Position numbers and translations under genes: made by a program
Shown here: positions 54,470 to 63,600 of the stretch, piece by piece
Layout of the letters: every line of letters begins with the position of its first letter
Position numbering within the stretch: position 1 is the first letter of the stretch
Assembly: GCF_019331675.1 (NCBI RefSeq)
Contig: NZ_JAHBBJ010000014.1
Location: forward strand, 1 to 64,000
DNA: 64,000 nucleotides
Source: Bifidobacterium miconisargentati
GTDB lineage: Bacteria; Actinomycetota; Actinomycetes; Actinomycetales; Bifidobacteriaceae
Direction of reading: 5' to 3'
The notes under the pieces: model-generated
The model's input: the letters and a program-made list of their open reading frames with translations, nothing else
The model's database searches: none
Told to the model about the DNA's origin: nothing

Positions 54470-54670
54470 ATGGCTGAGTACTCGGCCACGCGCCGCACGC
54501 CGCGCAAGCACAAGCGCGTGGTGATGAAGGGCACGGAGAGCTTCGACGCCGACGGCGTCAAGCTCGAGCCCTCGGATATGCAGACCGCTCAGCAACGCCA
54601 GGCCGACGACGACCGTCGCATCCTCGGCGAGCTGCCGCCTCATTGGGCCGTATTCAACGAACGGCGTTGA
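54470..54670 (+). CDS. Small basic protein of the FHA operon
   Basis: A 66-aa protein. The first 20 residues (MAEYSATRRTPRKHKRVVMK) are strongly basic and the rest acidic and polar. It starts two bases after the preceding stop and is surely in the same operon. I do not recognise it. Its last codons (PHWAVFNERR) are copied twice downstream, once inverted. Confidence 0.7.
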   Translation: MAEYSATRRTPRKHKRVVMKGTESFDADGVKLEPSDMQTAQQRQADDDRRILGELPPHWAVFNERR

Positions 54671-54788
54671 ACACCGCCCAATGAGGCGGCCTTCGCGACT
54701 GCTTATGAGGCAGTCGCTCACTTCGCCTAGGAAAGTCCACTGGACTTTCCTATAACGGCTCAGCTCATTGGGCGGTGTTCAACGAACG
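54639..54788. repeat. Cloverleaf-like element built from a gene's 3' end
   Basis: Coding copy CTCATTGGGC...CAACGAACG (54639-54663), inverted copy 54665-54685 and direct copy 54764-54788. The last two are a perfect 21-bp inverted repeat. Between them lie GCGACTGC-TTATGAG-GCAGTCGC and AGGAAAGTCC-ACT-GGACTTTCCT. The coding copy and the inverted copy also form a stop-spanning hairpin. Confidence 0.85.
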
Positions 54789-54809
54789 TCAGTAAGTCAG
54801 TAATTCCTT

Positions 54810-54856
54810 GGCCCCCTCTGGCGAGGGGGCTGTCAGCGAAGATGACTGGGGGAGAG
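54810..54856 (+). repeat. GGCTCCCC hairpin repeat, GGCCCCC variant
   Basis: First hairpin GCCCCCTC/GAGGGGGC (paired substitution); second hairpin GTCAGC-GAA-GATGAC has one mismatch. Confidence 0.7.
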
Positions 54857-54917
54857 CAGCGGAGCGGGCAAAGCCCGCGGGCTAAAACAGCATCGGTCGC
54901 AGGCCGATTCCGCTCAC

Positions 54918-55595
54918 CTACCGCATCACCGCGATGACCGCACCGGCTTCCTGCAGCTCCATCACCTTGGCGGCGTCCTCCGGCTTCATCGCGCAGGACA
55001 CCGTCTTCGCATCATCCCCATATACGGATGCAAGCGAACTCGAACCACCGCTGTCGTCACCGTCATCGCCGCCCGCACCGCGTCCCTTCACACCCATTAC
55101 CAGCGCATTCTCCGCCAGCATGCAATCCGCCCCATCACACCCCACGGCGGACACCAGACTGACCTCATCGCCCGGCAGCAGCTCATCGGGACTGCTGGCC
55201 AGACGCACCGCGATCACCGTGGTTCCGGTCGGGGCCAACGGGGTGTTCCGGGCCATATGCACGGTGATCGCGTCCCCGGCCGCGATGTCGATCTGCGCGA
55301 TGCCGCCTACCACGTCCGCCATCTCCTCGACCATGGACGGTCCCAGCGCGCCGGCCGGCATCGCCACAGCCCGCACGTCCTCGGCGCCAATCGTCGCTCC
55401 CCGTCGAATCGGATTGACGGCCACCACCACCGGCGAGGTCTCGATGGTGGCGAGCACGGCCTGCAAGCCGAACAGCACGGCCAGACCGGCGCACAGTGCC
55501 GCGGCCAGCCGCCGGGCATAGGACAACGCACGACGGCGCTTCAACGAGCCGCGTGCGGGTGCTTGAAATATGGAAAAGGTCACCATGAACACCAT
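54918..55595 (-). CDS. SAF-domain protein, CpaB/RcpC-like
   Basis: A 225-aa protein. It has one N-terminal membrane helix (LAAALCAGLAVLFGLQAVLA) and then an SAF domain (VVVAVNPIRRGATIGAEDVR; IDIAAGDAITVHMARNTPLA) as in Flp pilus assembly protein CpaB. A Gly/Asp/Ser-rich stretch near residue 175 follows. No other pilus genes are nearby. The start codon lies inside a perfect 12-bp inverted repeat. Confidence 0.75.
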   Translation of the reverse strand: MVFMVTFSIFQAPARGSLKRRRALSYARRLAAALCAGLAVLFGLQAVLATIETSPVVVAVNPIRRGATIGAEDVRAVAMPAGALGPSMVEEMADVVGGIAQIDIAAGDAITVHMARNTPLAPTGTTVIAVRLASSPDELLPGDEVSLVSAVGCDGADCMLAENALVMGVKGRGAGGDDGDDSGGSSSLASVYGDDAKTVSCAMKPEDAAKVMELQEAGAVIAVMR

Positions 55596-55604
55596 GGTGA
55601 CCTT
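55576..55604. promoter_or_regulatory. Start-codon palindrome of the SAF-domain gene
   Basis: AAGGTCACCATG-AACAC-CATGGTGACCTT is a perfect 12-bp inverted repeat that holds both the AAGG ribosome site and the ATG of the minus-strand gene. Confidence 0.7.
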
Positions 55605-55679
55605 GGAATTTCACAAGCCGCAACCCGAACCGGGCTATGTGGATACAGCTTGGCAAGTTATCCACATCAGTCCCGTATC

Positions 55680-55750
55680 GGCCCCCTCTCGGAGGGGCCG
55701 TGAAGCGGTCCGAGGGAAGCTCCGGAAACGTCTCTCCCCAAGGGGCCGCT
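55680..55750. repeat. Degenerate GGCTCCCC-family repeat
   Basis: GGCCCCCTCTCGGAGGGGCC is followed by CGGTCCGAGGG and CCCCAAGGGGCC; the ends are similar but the middle differs from other copies. Confidence 0.45.
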
Positions 55751-55759
55751 ACCGAACGA

Positions 55760-55945
55760 CTACTTCGAGGACTTGTCCGTGCGGTAGAAGCCGTGGCCCT
55801 TGAACTCGATCGGCACGGCGGAGTAGACCTTGCGCACCTGCTCCTGGGCGCACTTGGGGCACACGGTGATCGGGTCGTCGTTGAACGACTGCTGTTCGGT
55901 GAAATCGTAGCCGCAGTTCTTGCAGCGGTAATGATAGGTAGGCAA
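55760..55945 (-). CDS. FmdB-family zinc-ribbon protein
   Basis: A 61-aa protein. PTYHYRCKNCGYDFTEQQSF and VCPKCAQEQVRKVYSAVPIE give two Cys pairs for one zinc. The start is TTG 55945, directly after GGAGGAATCCG; an ATG further upstream would add 25 unrelated residues. Role unknown, formerly linked to amidase regulation. Confidence 0.85.
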   Translation of the reverse strand: MPTYHYRCKNCGYDFTEQQSFNDDPITVCPKCAQEQVRKVYSAVPIEFKGHGFYRTDKSSK

Positions 55946-56057
55946 CGGATTCCTCCAACAAAGTACAAACTGTTTCTGCTCTTCGTGCATGACGCGCAGC
56001 CATGCCAGGCAACCGTTCATATCCTAGTCATTGCCCTGACACTTCGCCCGCGGAATA

Positions 56058-56702
56058 TCAGACCTCACGAAGAGCCCGGAATCCCGCCGAAGTAAGCACC
56101 GCATCGGCCGGCACGTCATGGGGTTCGGCAGGCAGATCGTCGTCCAGCACCTCCCATGGCCAGCACACGGCGACCAACGGGCATCCGGCGCGGCGGGCGG
56201 CGAGCGCCCGGTCGTACCAGCCGGCGCCACGGCCCAGGCGGTAGCCACGCGGATCCACGCCCATCGCCGGGGCGATCACCAGATCGCATTCGGCGAGCGC
56301 CTCGGGCGGCAGCACCTGTCCCTCCGGCTCGTCCGGGCGCAGATGACCCGGCTGGTTCACGGCCTCCAACGCATCCAGGCTGTCCAGCACGCTCCAGCCG
56401 ATCTCGCGTCCGGAACCCAATCGCGGCACCAGCACCCGGCATCCCTCCGCGAGCAGCATGGCCAGCAGCGGCCGCGTCTCCATCTCGGAACCCATCGACA
56501 CGTACGCGGCCACCGTCACACCCCGCGCCGCGTCGTTCCGCGCCTCGCCGTCCGCCCCGGCGACCGTCCGCAGCAGCTCGGCGGGGAACCGTCGGGCCAG
56601 ATCCTCGCCCGCGGCCGACCGCTCCTCGGCCGTCGTCAGCTTGCGTCGGGCCAGCGCCCGATGCCTCAACTCATCCTTGGAAACATTGGAAGAACCGTTC
56701 AT
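56058..56702 (-). CDS. 5-formyltetrahydrofolate cyclo-ligase
   Basis: A 214-aa enzyme that uses ATP to convert 5-formyl-THF to 5,10-methenyl-THF. KDELRHRALARRKLTTAEER, the basic N-terminal helix, and LVIAPAMGVDPRGYRLGRGA followed by GWYDR match the family. ATG 56702 is 7 nt after TAGGTT, a leaderless pattern. It is divergent from a GNAT gene with 95 bases between them. Confidence 0.93.
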   Translation of the reverse strand: MNGSSNVSKDELRHRALARRKLTTAEERSAAGEDLARRFPAELLRTVAGADGEARNDAARGVTVAAYVSMGSEMETRPLLAMLLAEGCRVLVPRLGSGREIGWSVLDSLDALEAVNQPGHLRPDEPEGQVLPPEALAECDLVIAPAMGVDPRGYRLGRGAGWYDRALAARRAGCPLVAVCWPWEVLDDDLPAEPHDVPADAVLTSAGFRALREV

Positions 56703-56797
56703 ACCGCACAACCTAGCACCGCCGGCGGGGTGGAGGGCGGCGACCATATCGTGGGCCGGACCGGCGAACCCCGCGCGAATCGCTAGAATTAGGGGCC

Positions 56798-57445
56798 GTG
56801 TCAGTTTTCCAGTCGATCAAAGAGGCGTTCAAACCGGATCATCAGATCCGCATGCCGCGCCTGAGCCACCCCGGTTTCCCCATCGTGCTGCGTCCGCTGA
56901 CCATGGACGACGAGGAACTGTGGGACGAGGTGCGCTGGCGCAACAACGACTGGCTGGCCCCCTGGGAGTCCGGGGATCCGATGCACGGCGCCGCCATCAC
57001 CTTCAACCAGTGGATCCAACGCCAACGCCGCAACGAGCAGCACGGCACGGGCGCCCAGTTCGTCATCGAATACCAGATGCGGATCGTGGGCCAGATCTCG
57101 ATCGGGGCCATCGCGTACGGTGCCATGCGCACCGGTGTGGTGGGCTACTGGGTCGATCAGGCGTACGCCGGCCGCGGGTTCGCGCCCATGGCCCTCGCCA
57201 TGCTGGCCGACTGGGCGCTCGGCGACCCGTTCGGCCCGGCCCTGCACCGTCTGGAAATCGCGATTCTGCCGGAGAACGCGCGCTCGCTGGCCGTGGTGCG
57301 CAAGGTCGGCGCCCATCATGAGGGGCTGCGCGAACGGTACATGTACGTCAACGGCAAGTGGCGCGACCACGTCACCTTCTCGCTGCTGGCCGAGGACATC
57401 GGCTCGGGGTTCGCGGCCCGACTCGCCGCGAACGGACTGCATTAG
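56798..57445 (+). CDS. GNAT N-acetyltransferase, RimJ/RimL-like
   Basis: A 215-aa acetyltransferase. VLRPLTMDDEELWDEVRWRN opens the fold; VVGYWVDQAYAGRGFAPMAL is the acetyl-CoA loop and LPENARSLAVVRKVGAHHEG the C-terminal strand. Likely acetylates a protein N-terminus. GTG 56798 lies 8 nt after TAGAAT. Confidence 0.88.
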   Translation: MSVFQSIKEAFKPDHQIRMPRLSHPGFPIVLRPLTMDDEELWDEVRWRNNDWLAPWESGDPMHGAAITFNQWIQRQRRNEQHGTGAQFVIEYQMRIVGQISIGAIAYGAMRTGVVGYWVDQAYAGRGFAPMALAMLADWALGDPFGPALHRLEIAILPENARSLAVVRKVGAHHEGLRERYMYVNGKWRDHVTFSLLAEDIGSGFAARLAANGLH

Positions 57446-57536
57446 CACGGCCGCGGCCCGTGATTACGCCATATCCCCCCGACACGCCCGAGACGGCAAC
57501 ACCAAGTTCGTCGGCGGGTCTCCTATTCTTGACTCT

Positions 57537-58868
57537 ATGGGTTACGAGTCACTAAGCACTGTTGTCGTGCTGGTGATAGTGGCGATCATCATCGTCGTTT
57601 GGCTGCCCGTACGCACGGCCAACGGCATGAAACGCGCGACCGAACATCGGCAGGATCGTTACTCGCCCTCCCTCCACATCGTCGAGGCTGAGAGCGGGAC
57701 GCGGTTCGGCGACGTCAAGCCGCATCAGGCGAAAGGGGCACCAGTGCCGGCATCATCACCGTCAGCGAGGCTGACACCTGAGCATATCGCCCGCGTTCGC
57801 GAGCTGCGGCGCGCGGCCATTCGCCGTCGCCAGCTGCTCGCCGGGGCTTTGGCCGCCGTGTCCGTGTTGGTCTTTGTGCTGGCGCTCGCGTTGCATTTCA
57901 GCACCCTGTTCACGCTGATTCCGCTGGCGTTGCTCGCCGTGGTGCTGGGTTTGGGGGCCCGTGCCGCGCGTCAGGCCCGCCGTTGGGAGGTCAAGGCGCA
58001 GCGGGCGGAGCGTGCCCGCGCCCGTAAGCTCAAGGCCGCCAAGGCGGCGAAGGCCCAGGCTGTGGAGGCCGCCAAGGCCGCGGCCGTTGCGGCCGGTGCC
58101 CAGTCCGCGCAGCTCGCGTCCGGTGATGCCGCCCGTGAGGAGGCCGCCACCGAGGTGATGGAGCAGCGTCAGATTCGCCGTGCCCTGCATGACGCCGAAA
58201 TCGAGCAGGCCAGGGCCAAGGCGCTGCGTGCCGCGGCCCGTGCCGCCGCGCAGGCTGAGGCTGAGGCTTCGGCGGCCGCTGATGCAAACGTTGCCAGTGA
58301 GTCCGGTGCCGTCCAGTCCGATACGTCCGTGCAGTCCGGCGACGCGACCGCCGCCGGTGAGGCCTCGGCTGAGGCCAAGCAGGCCGTGGAGCCGTCGCTC
58401 ACCATGCGTGACGAGCGCGACGAGGTCGCGGACGACGCCACCTCAGAACTGGCTTCCGTGCGCCCCGCCCGCGCGCTGGACGTGTTCGACATGGCCACCG
58501 CATCCCAGGATCTCATCTCCTTCTCGCTCGGCGAGGCCCGCAACGAGGGCAATGCGCCCCAGGAGCCGGAAAGCCGCGAGATCAAGTCCACCAAGCAGGT
58601 GTCCAAGGCCGAACCGGTGGGTCCGGAGACCGCCGAGCAGCTTATGGACGAGGCCAAGGTGGTCAAGGCCGCCGATGACGCGAAGGCCGCCAGCGAGGCC
58701 CAGGCCGCCAAGGACGCCGAGGACGTGCGAGCCAAGGAGGCCGAGGAGGCCGCCAAGCAGGCCGCGTTCCACGAGTCCGAGCAGCGCGCCGAAGTGGAGG
58801 CTCCGGACGCCACCAGCGAATCGCTGAGCGTTGGTCTCGACTCCATCCTCGCCCGTCGCGGCAACTGA
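57537..58868 (+). CDS. Ala-rich membrane protein of unknown function
   Basis: A 443-aa protein. One N-terminal helix (LSTVVVLVIVAIIIVVWLPV), two central helices (LLAGALAAVSVLVFVLALAL; LFTLIPLALLAVVLGLGARA) and then about 280 residues of Ala/Lys/Glu-rich, probably coiled-coil cytosolic domain. ATG 57537 is 7 nt after TATTCT, a leaderless pattern. No family recognised; such proteins are common in bifidobacteria. Confidence 0.75.
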   Translation: MGYESLSTVVVLVIVAIIIVVWLPVRTANGMKRATEHRQDRYSPSLHIVEAESGTRFGDVKPHQAKGAPVPASSPSARLTPEHIARVRELRRAAIRRRQLLAGALAAVSVLVFVLALALHFSTLFTLIPLALLAVVLGLGARAARQARRWEVKAQRAERARARKLKAAKAAKAQAVEAAKAAAVAAGAQSAQLASGDAAREEAATEVMEQRQIRRALHDAEIEQARAKALRAAARAAAQAEAEASAAADANVASESGAVQSDTSVQSGDATAAGEASAEAKQAVEPSLTMRDERDEVADDATSELASVRPARALDVFDMATASQDLISFSLGEARNEGNAPQEPESREIKSTKQVSKAEPVGPETAEQLMDEAKVVKAADDAKAASEAQAAKDAEDVRAKEAEEAAKQAAFHESEQRAEVEAPDATSESLSVGLDSILARRGN

Positions 58869-58875
58869 CCTTTTT

Positions 58876-58990
58876 GGCTCCTCTCGCTGAGAGGAGCTGG
58901 CAGTGTAGCTGACTGAGAGGAGCGACAGCTCATCCGCAGTGCTCCCCTCAGTCCCACTTTGTTCGACGGCTCCCCTCACCGAGGGGAGCT
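58876..58990. repeat. Two GGCTCCCC-family repeats, opposed
   Basis: Forward copy 58876-58923 with all three strands changed together (CTCCTCTC, GAGAGGAG, GAGAGGAG). Reverse copy 58941-58990 is closer to consensus. Together with CIRCE it fills the 298-bp gap before groES. Confidence 0.8.
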
Positions 58991-59021
58991 GTCGCATATC
59001 TCCGACTTTTCTCTCACAGCG

Positions 59022-59048
59022 TTAGCACTCAAGTTGGCAGAGTGCTAA
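59022..59048. promoter_or_regulatory. CIRCE operator (HrcA site)
   Basis: TTAGCACTC-N9-GAGTGCTAA is a perfect CIRCE element, 119 bases before groES. HrcA represses from it and releases on heat shock. Confidence 0.96.
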
Positions 59049-59166
59049 CAATCGCGCTACCATGTGTCCTAGCGCAAAGGGACAACGCAAGTGATCGTCA
59101 GCCTCTTGAGGCGTTCTGGCGCGGCATTATCGAACTGAACTACAAGCAGATACGAGGTGACCCACA

Positions 59167-59460
59167 GTGTCGATTAAGCTCACACCGTTGGAAGACAAGA
59201 TCATCGTCAAGCAGGCCGAGGCCCAGACCCAGACCGCGTCCGGTCTGTACATCCCGGACAACGCCAAGGAGAAGCCGCAGCAGGGCGAAGTCCTGGCCGT
59301 TGGCCCGGGCCGCCGCGACGATAAGGGCGAGCGCATCCCGATGGACGTCAAGGTCGGCGACAAGGTGCTGTACTCCAAGTACGGCGGCACCGAGGTGCAC
59401 TACGAGGGTGAGGATTACCTCATCATCGGCGCCCGCGACGTGCTGGCCATCCTCGGCTGA
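59167..59460 (+). CDS. groES: Co-chaperonin GroES
   Basis: A 97-aa protein of standard length. [20 protein letters not shown], the mobile loop [20 protein letters not shown] and [12 protein letters not shown] are typical. It caps GroEL during folding. GTG 59167 follows ACGAGGTGACC. groEL does not follow; a terminator closes the unit at 59484. Confidence 0.97.
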   Translation: MSIKLTPLEDKIIVKQAEAQTQTASGLYIPDNAKEKPQQGEVLAVGPGRRDDKGERIPMDVKVGDKVLYSKYGGTEVHYEGEDYLIIGARDVLAILG

Positions 59461-59483
59461 GCAACGCGCATCACGCTTTGCAG

Positions 59484-59512
59484 GACCCCGGTCACAGCGG
59501 CCGGGGTCTTTT
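59484..59512 (+). terminator. Terminator of groES
   Basis: GACCCCGG and CCGGGGTC form the stem, followed by TTTT. Confidence 0.88.
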
Positions 59513-59693
59513 CGTATGCCTTCACGGCCGGAACAGACGGGGAGTCAGCCGCGAAACAGGCTGAGAGGCAACGCGAGGAGGACGGTCACATATGCGCCCC
59601 TGTCATGTCCGCCGTGCATGGCGGGCTCAGCGCTCGGCGTATTTGAGCGGGCCGGCGCGCCGCACGTACACTGGATAGCGGATTGAAGTCGCT

Positions 59694-60677
<984 letters not shown>

Positions 60678-60679
60678 CC

Positions 60680-63600
60680 ATGGCGCTCCACAGGAAGCAG
60701 CGTGGGGCGGCGGCCCCGAAGAATGCGCCGGCCGGCGGTGGGACCAGTTCGGAAGGCCGTCGACGCATACGTTCGCATGGTATGCGGCGCATGATCCGGC
60801 ACGGTCTGATCCGACCCACATGGGGAGGCCTGGTGCTGCTCGTCGCGGCGGGCGGCTGTTGCTTCGGCGGACTGCTGCTGGACGAACGCACGCTGATGGA
60901 CGTGACCATCGCGCTCGCGGTGGTGTTCGTATGCGCGCTGGCAGCGGTGATACTGCAGTGGTTCGGAGTGATCGCCATCGGGGACCCCAAACTCACCCGG
61001 CAGATCGAACAACGCGACAGTCACGGCAACACCGTGGCGCGCGTGGTGGGGGAGTTGCCCGAGCGACGCGGCTGGTATGTCACCGTGAGCACCGTGGTGC
61101 GGTGGAAGTCGCCGCTGGGGCTGATCGCGGCCCGCAAGGTCGTGCCCGACGACGGGCAGACGCTGGTGCTGCCGGCTGTGGATGAGCAGGGTGCTTCCGG
61201 CACGTCCGCGGTGGACAAGCGGCATGTGGGTTCCAGCCAATCCGAACATTCCGGTGGCGTGCGCGCCTATGCGCCGGGCGACCCGCTCAAACTCATCTCC
61301 TGGCGTCACACCGCCCATCGGGGCGAGCTCATGACCCGCGAATCCAGCCGGGACGTGCGGACCACCGCCCTGCTGGTGCTCAACACGGGCGACGTCACGG
61401 GCGAACGGCTCGACGCCGAAGTCGCCGCGCTGCTGCCGTGGGCCCGCGCCTCGCAGAACGCCGGCCGGGCGGAGCGGCTGATCGTCACCGACGGCGTACA
61501 GACCTTCGAAGGGCTTGATGGCGTCGAACGGTTCCTTGCCGCCGTGCAGCCGGATGCCGCATCGGCTATCCCGGTCGCCTCGACAGACACGGCAGCGTCG
61601 GCTGCACCGGAAAACGGAAAGCATCGGACAGGACGCGAGAAAGAGCCGGATCCCGGCATGCCGTCGGCGTCCATGCGCGCGGCCGCCATCGCACGGACGG
61701 CCATGAGCGGTCAGGGACCCGTGCGTGTGATGGTCTGCGACGCCGCGGACGGTCAGGAGCTCGCCGCGGCATTGCGTCGCACCCCGGTAGCCGACCGGCT
61801 GACAGTGCTTGCCCCGGCCGTCCAGAAGCCGGCCGCGGAGCCGACGTACCAGCGCATCGTCATCCAAGAGACCTCTAGCGTGGGACGCCGAATCCGGACT
61901 GGTGCCGACGGTGCCGGACGGAAAACGGACTTGGCGCCAGCGGACGGCGGCAGCGTACGGTCGCCGCGCCTGACGCAACGTCTGCTGCCCGGCGTCACGG
62001 GCGCATTGGCGCTGCTGGCGTTTTTTGGTGTGGCGCTGAAAGGTCTTTCCGGCCTCATCGCCCCCGACGGCGCGTGGATGTGGTTCGCCGGCGCGTTGCT
62101 GGGCGTGGCCGCGCTGGAGATTTCCGCGGCCAACGCCGTGAGCGATTGCCTGAGCGGCGCGCAACGAAAGCCGCGCGGCGGAAAAGCCCGGCCCGATCGG
62201 TTCCGCGGAGCGTCCGCGGCAAAACCGACAGCCGAACCGGTCTCCGCTCCGACCCCGCGCGCCACCACGCATCCGGTGCTGCGATTCGCGGCGTACACGG
62301 TGCTCACGCTCGTCGCCACGGCAATACTGGCCGTCGTGCGCTTCCGTGTCCTCGCCGCCGACGCGCTTGAACGCATCGCTGAAGAGGAGGCCTCACAGGC
62401 CGCGCAGCAGAGCGCCGCATCCGGCCTCGTCACCGGCTTCGCATCCCGATGGCGGGTCTTCACCACCATGGTCGAGGCCGGATTCGACCAGCTCAACCTC
62501 CAGCTGCCGCCGCTCAAGGTCTCCGCGTACAGCGACCTGTTCCTCATCCTGGTGGTGGCCGCGCTCGCCATCGCCATCCGGCTCATCCTCGCCTTCCGGC
62601 CGCTGATCCCCGTGATGGTCGCGCTGCCGGTGGCCGCGCTCGCCGCCGACTACGCGCTGGTGGGCCATCTCGCGCCCCTGTGGGCCATCGGACTGACCGT
62701 GGCCGCCCTGCCGTTCGCGCTCGCCGCCGCCCGTCCGCGGCGCTTGCATCCCGTACTGCGGTTGAACGGTGCGACCACTGCGGAACAGCAGACGAAACAA
62801 TCGAAACGATTGCGTCCAAACCGCCTCGGCGCCGGCGCTGGATCGGTCACTCGTGGCCTTGCGGGAGGTCGTGCCAACGACGGCACCCCGGCGATCGTAC
62901 TCGCCGCCACCCCGCTCCTCGCGGCCGCGCTCGCCGTCGCCATCACCCTGCCCCTGACCGGCCCGGCCGCCGCATTGGCGTACCGCGTGCCCCTGTCCAT
63001 CGGGGAGGGCGGCGGCATGTTCACCTCGAACACCGTCAACCCGATGATCGACCTCAAACGCAACATCGCCGCCGGCTCGGACACCACGGTCCTGACCTAC
63101 CGGGCCTACAAGCGCCTCTACCTGCGCCTGACCACGCTCGACAACTTCGACGGCGACACCTGGGGCTACGACCGCGAATTCGCCCTCGACGCGGGCCTCT
63201 ACGGCTCCGGCATCCAGCTCGGCCGCAACAGCGAGGACGAACTCTCCAGTTACGACCGCATGATCATGAACCCGCTGGGCGCCTATATGTCTGCCCTCGG
63301 CTACACCGGCTACGACGTGGCCACCACCAACTCGAACACGCTCGAACAGTTCATGGTCAGCGCCAACATCCGCATCGACACCCTCAAATCGCGCTTCCTG
63401 CCCGTGCCCGGCAACGTCACGTATATGGAGAACGGCCCGGGCAGCGACTGGCTCCTCTACCAGGACGGCACGGTGTACAACCGCAGCAACGGCACGTCAT
63501 CGGACCTCGAATACGGCGTGGACGGCAATGCGATCACCCCCATCACCTCATCGTCCGGTTTCAGCCAGCTGTCGCTGATCACCAGTGCACAGGACGACCT

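Noticed and set aside
54665-54788. tRNA or tmRNA gene
   Set aside because: The cloverleaf-like fold lacks T-loop and anticodon features and its outer stem is 21 bp.
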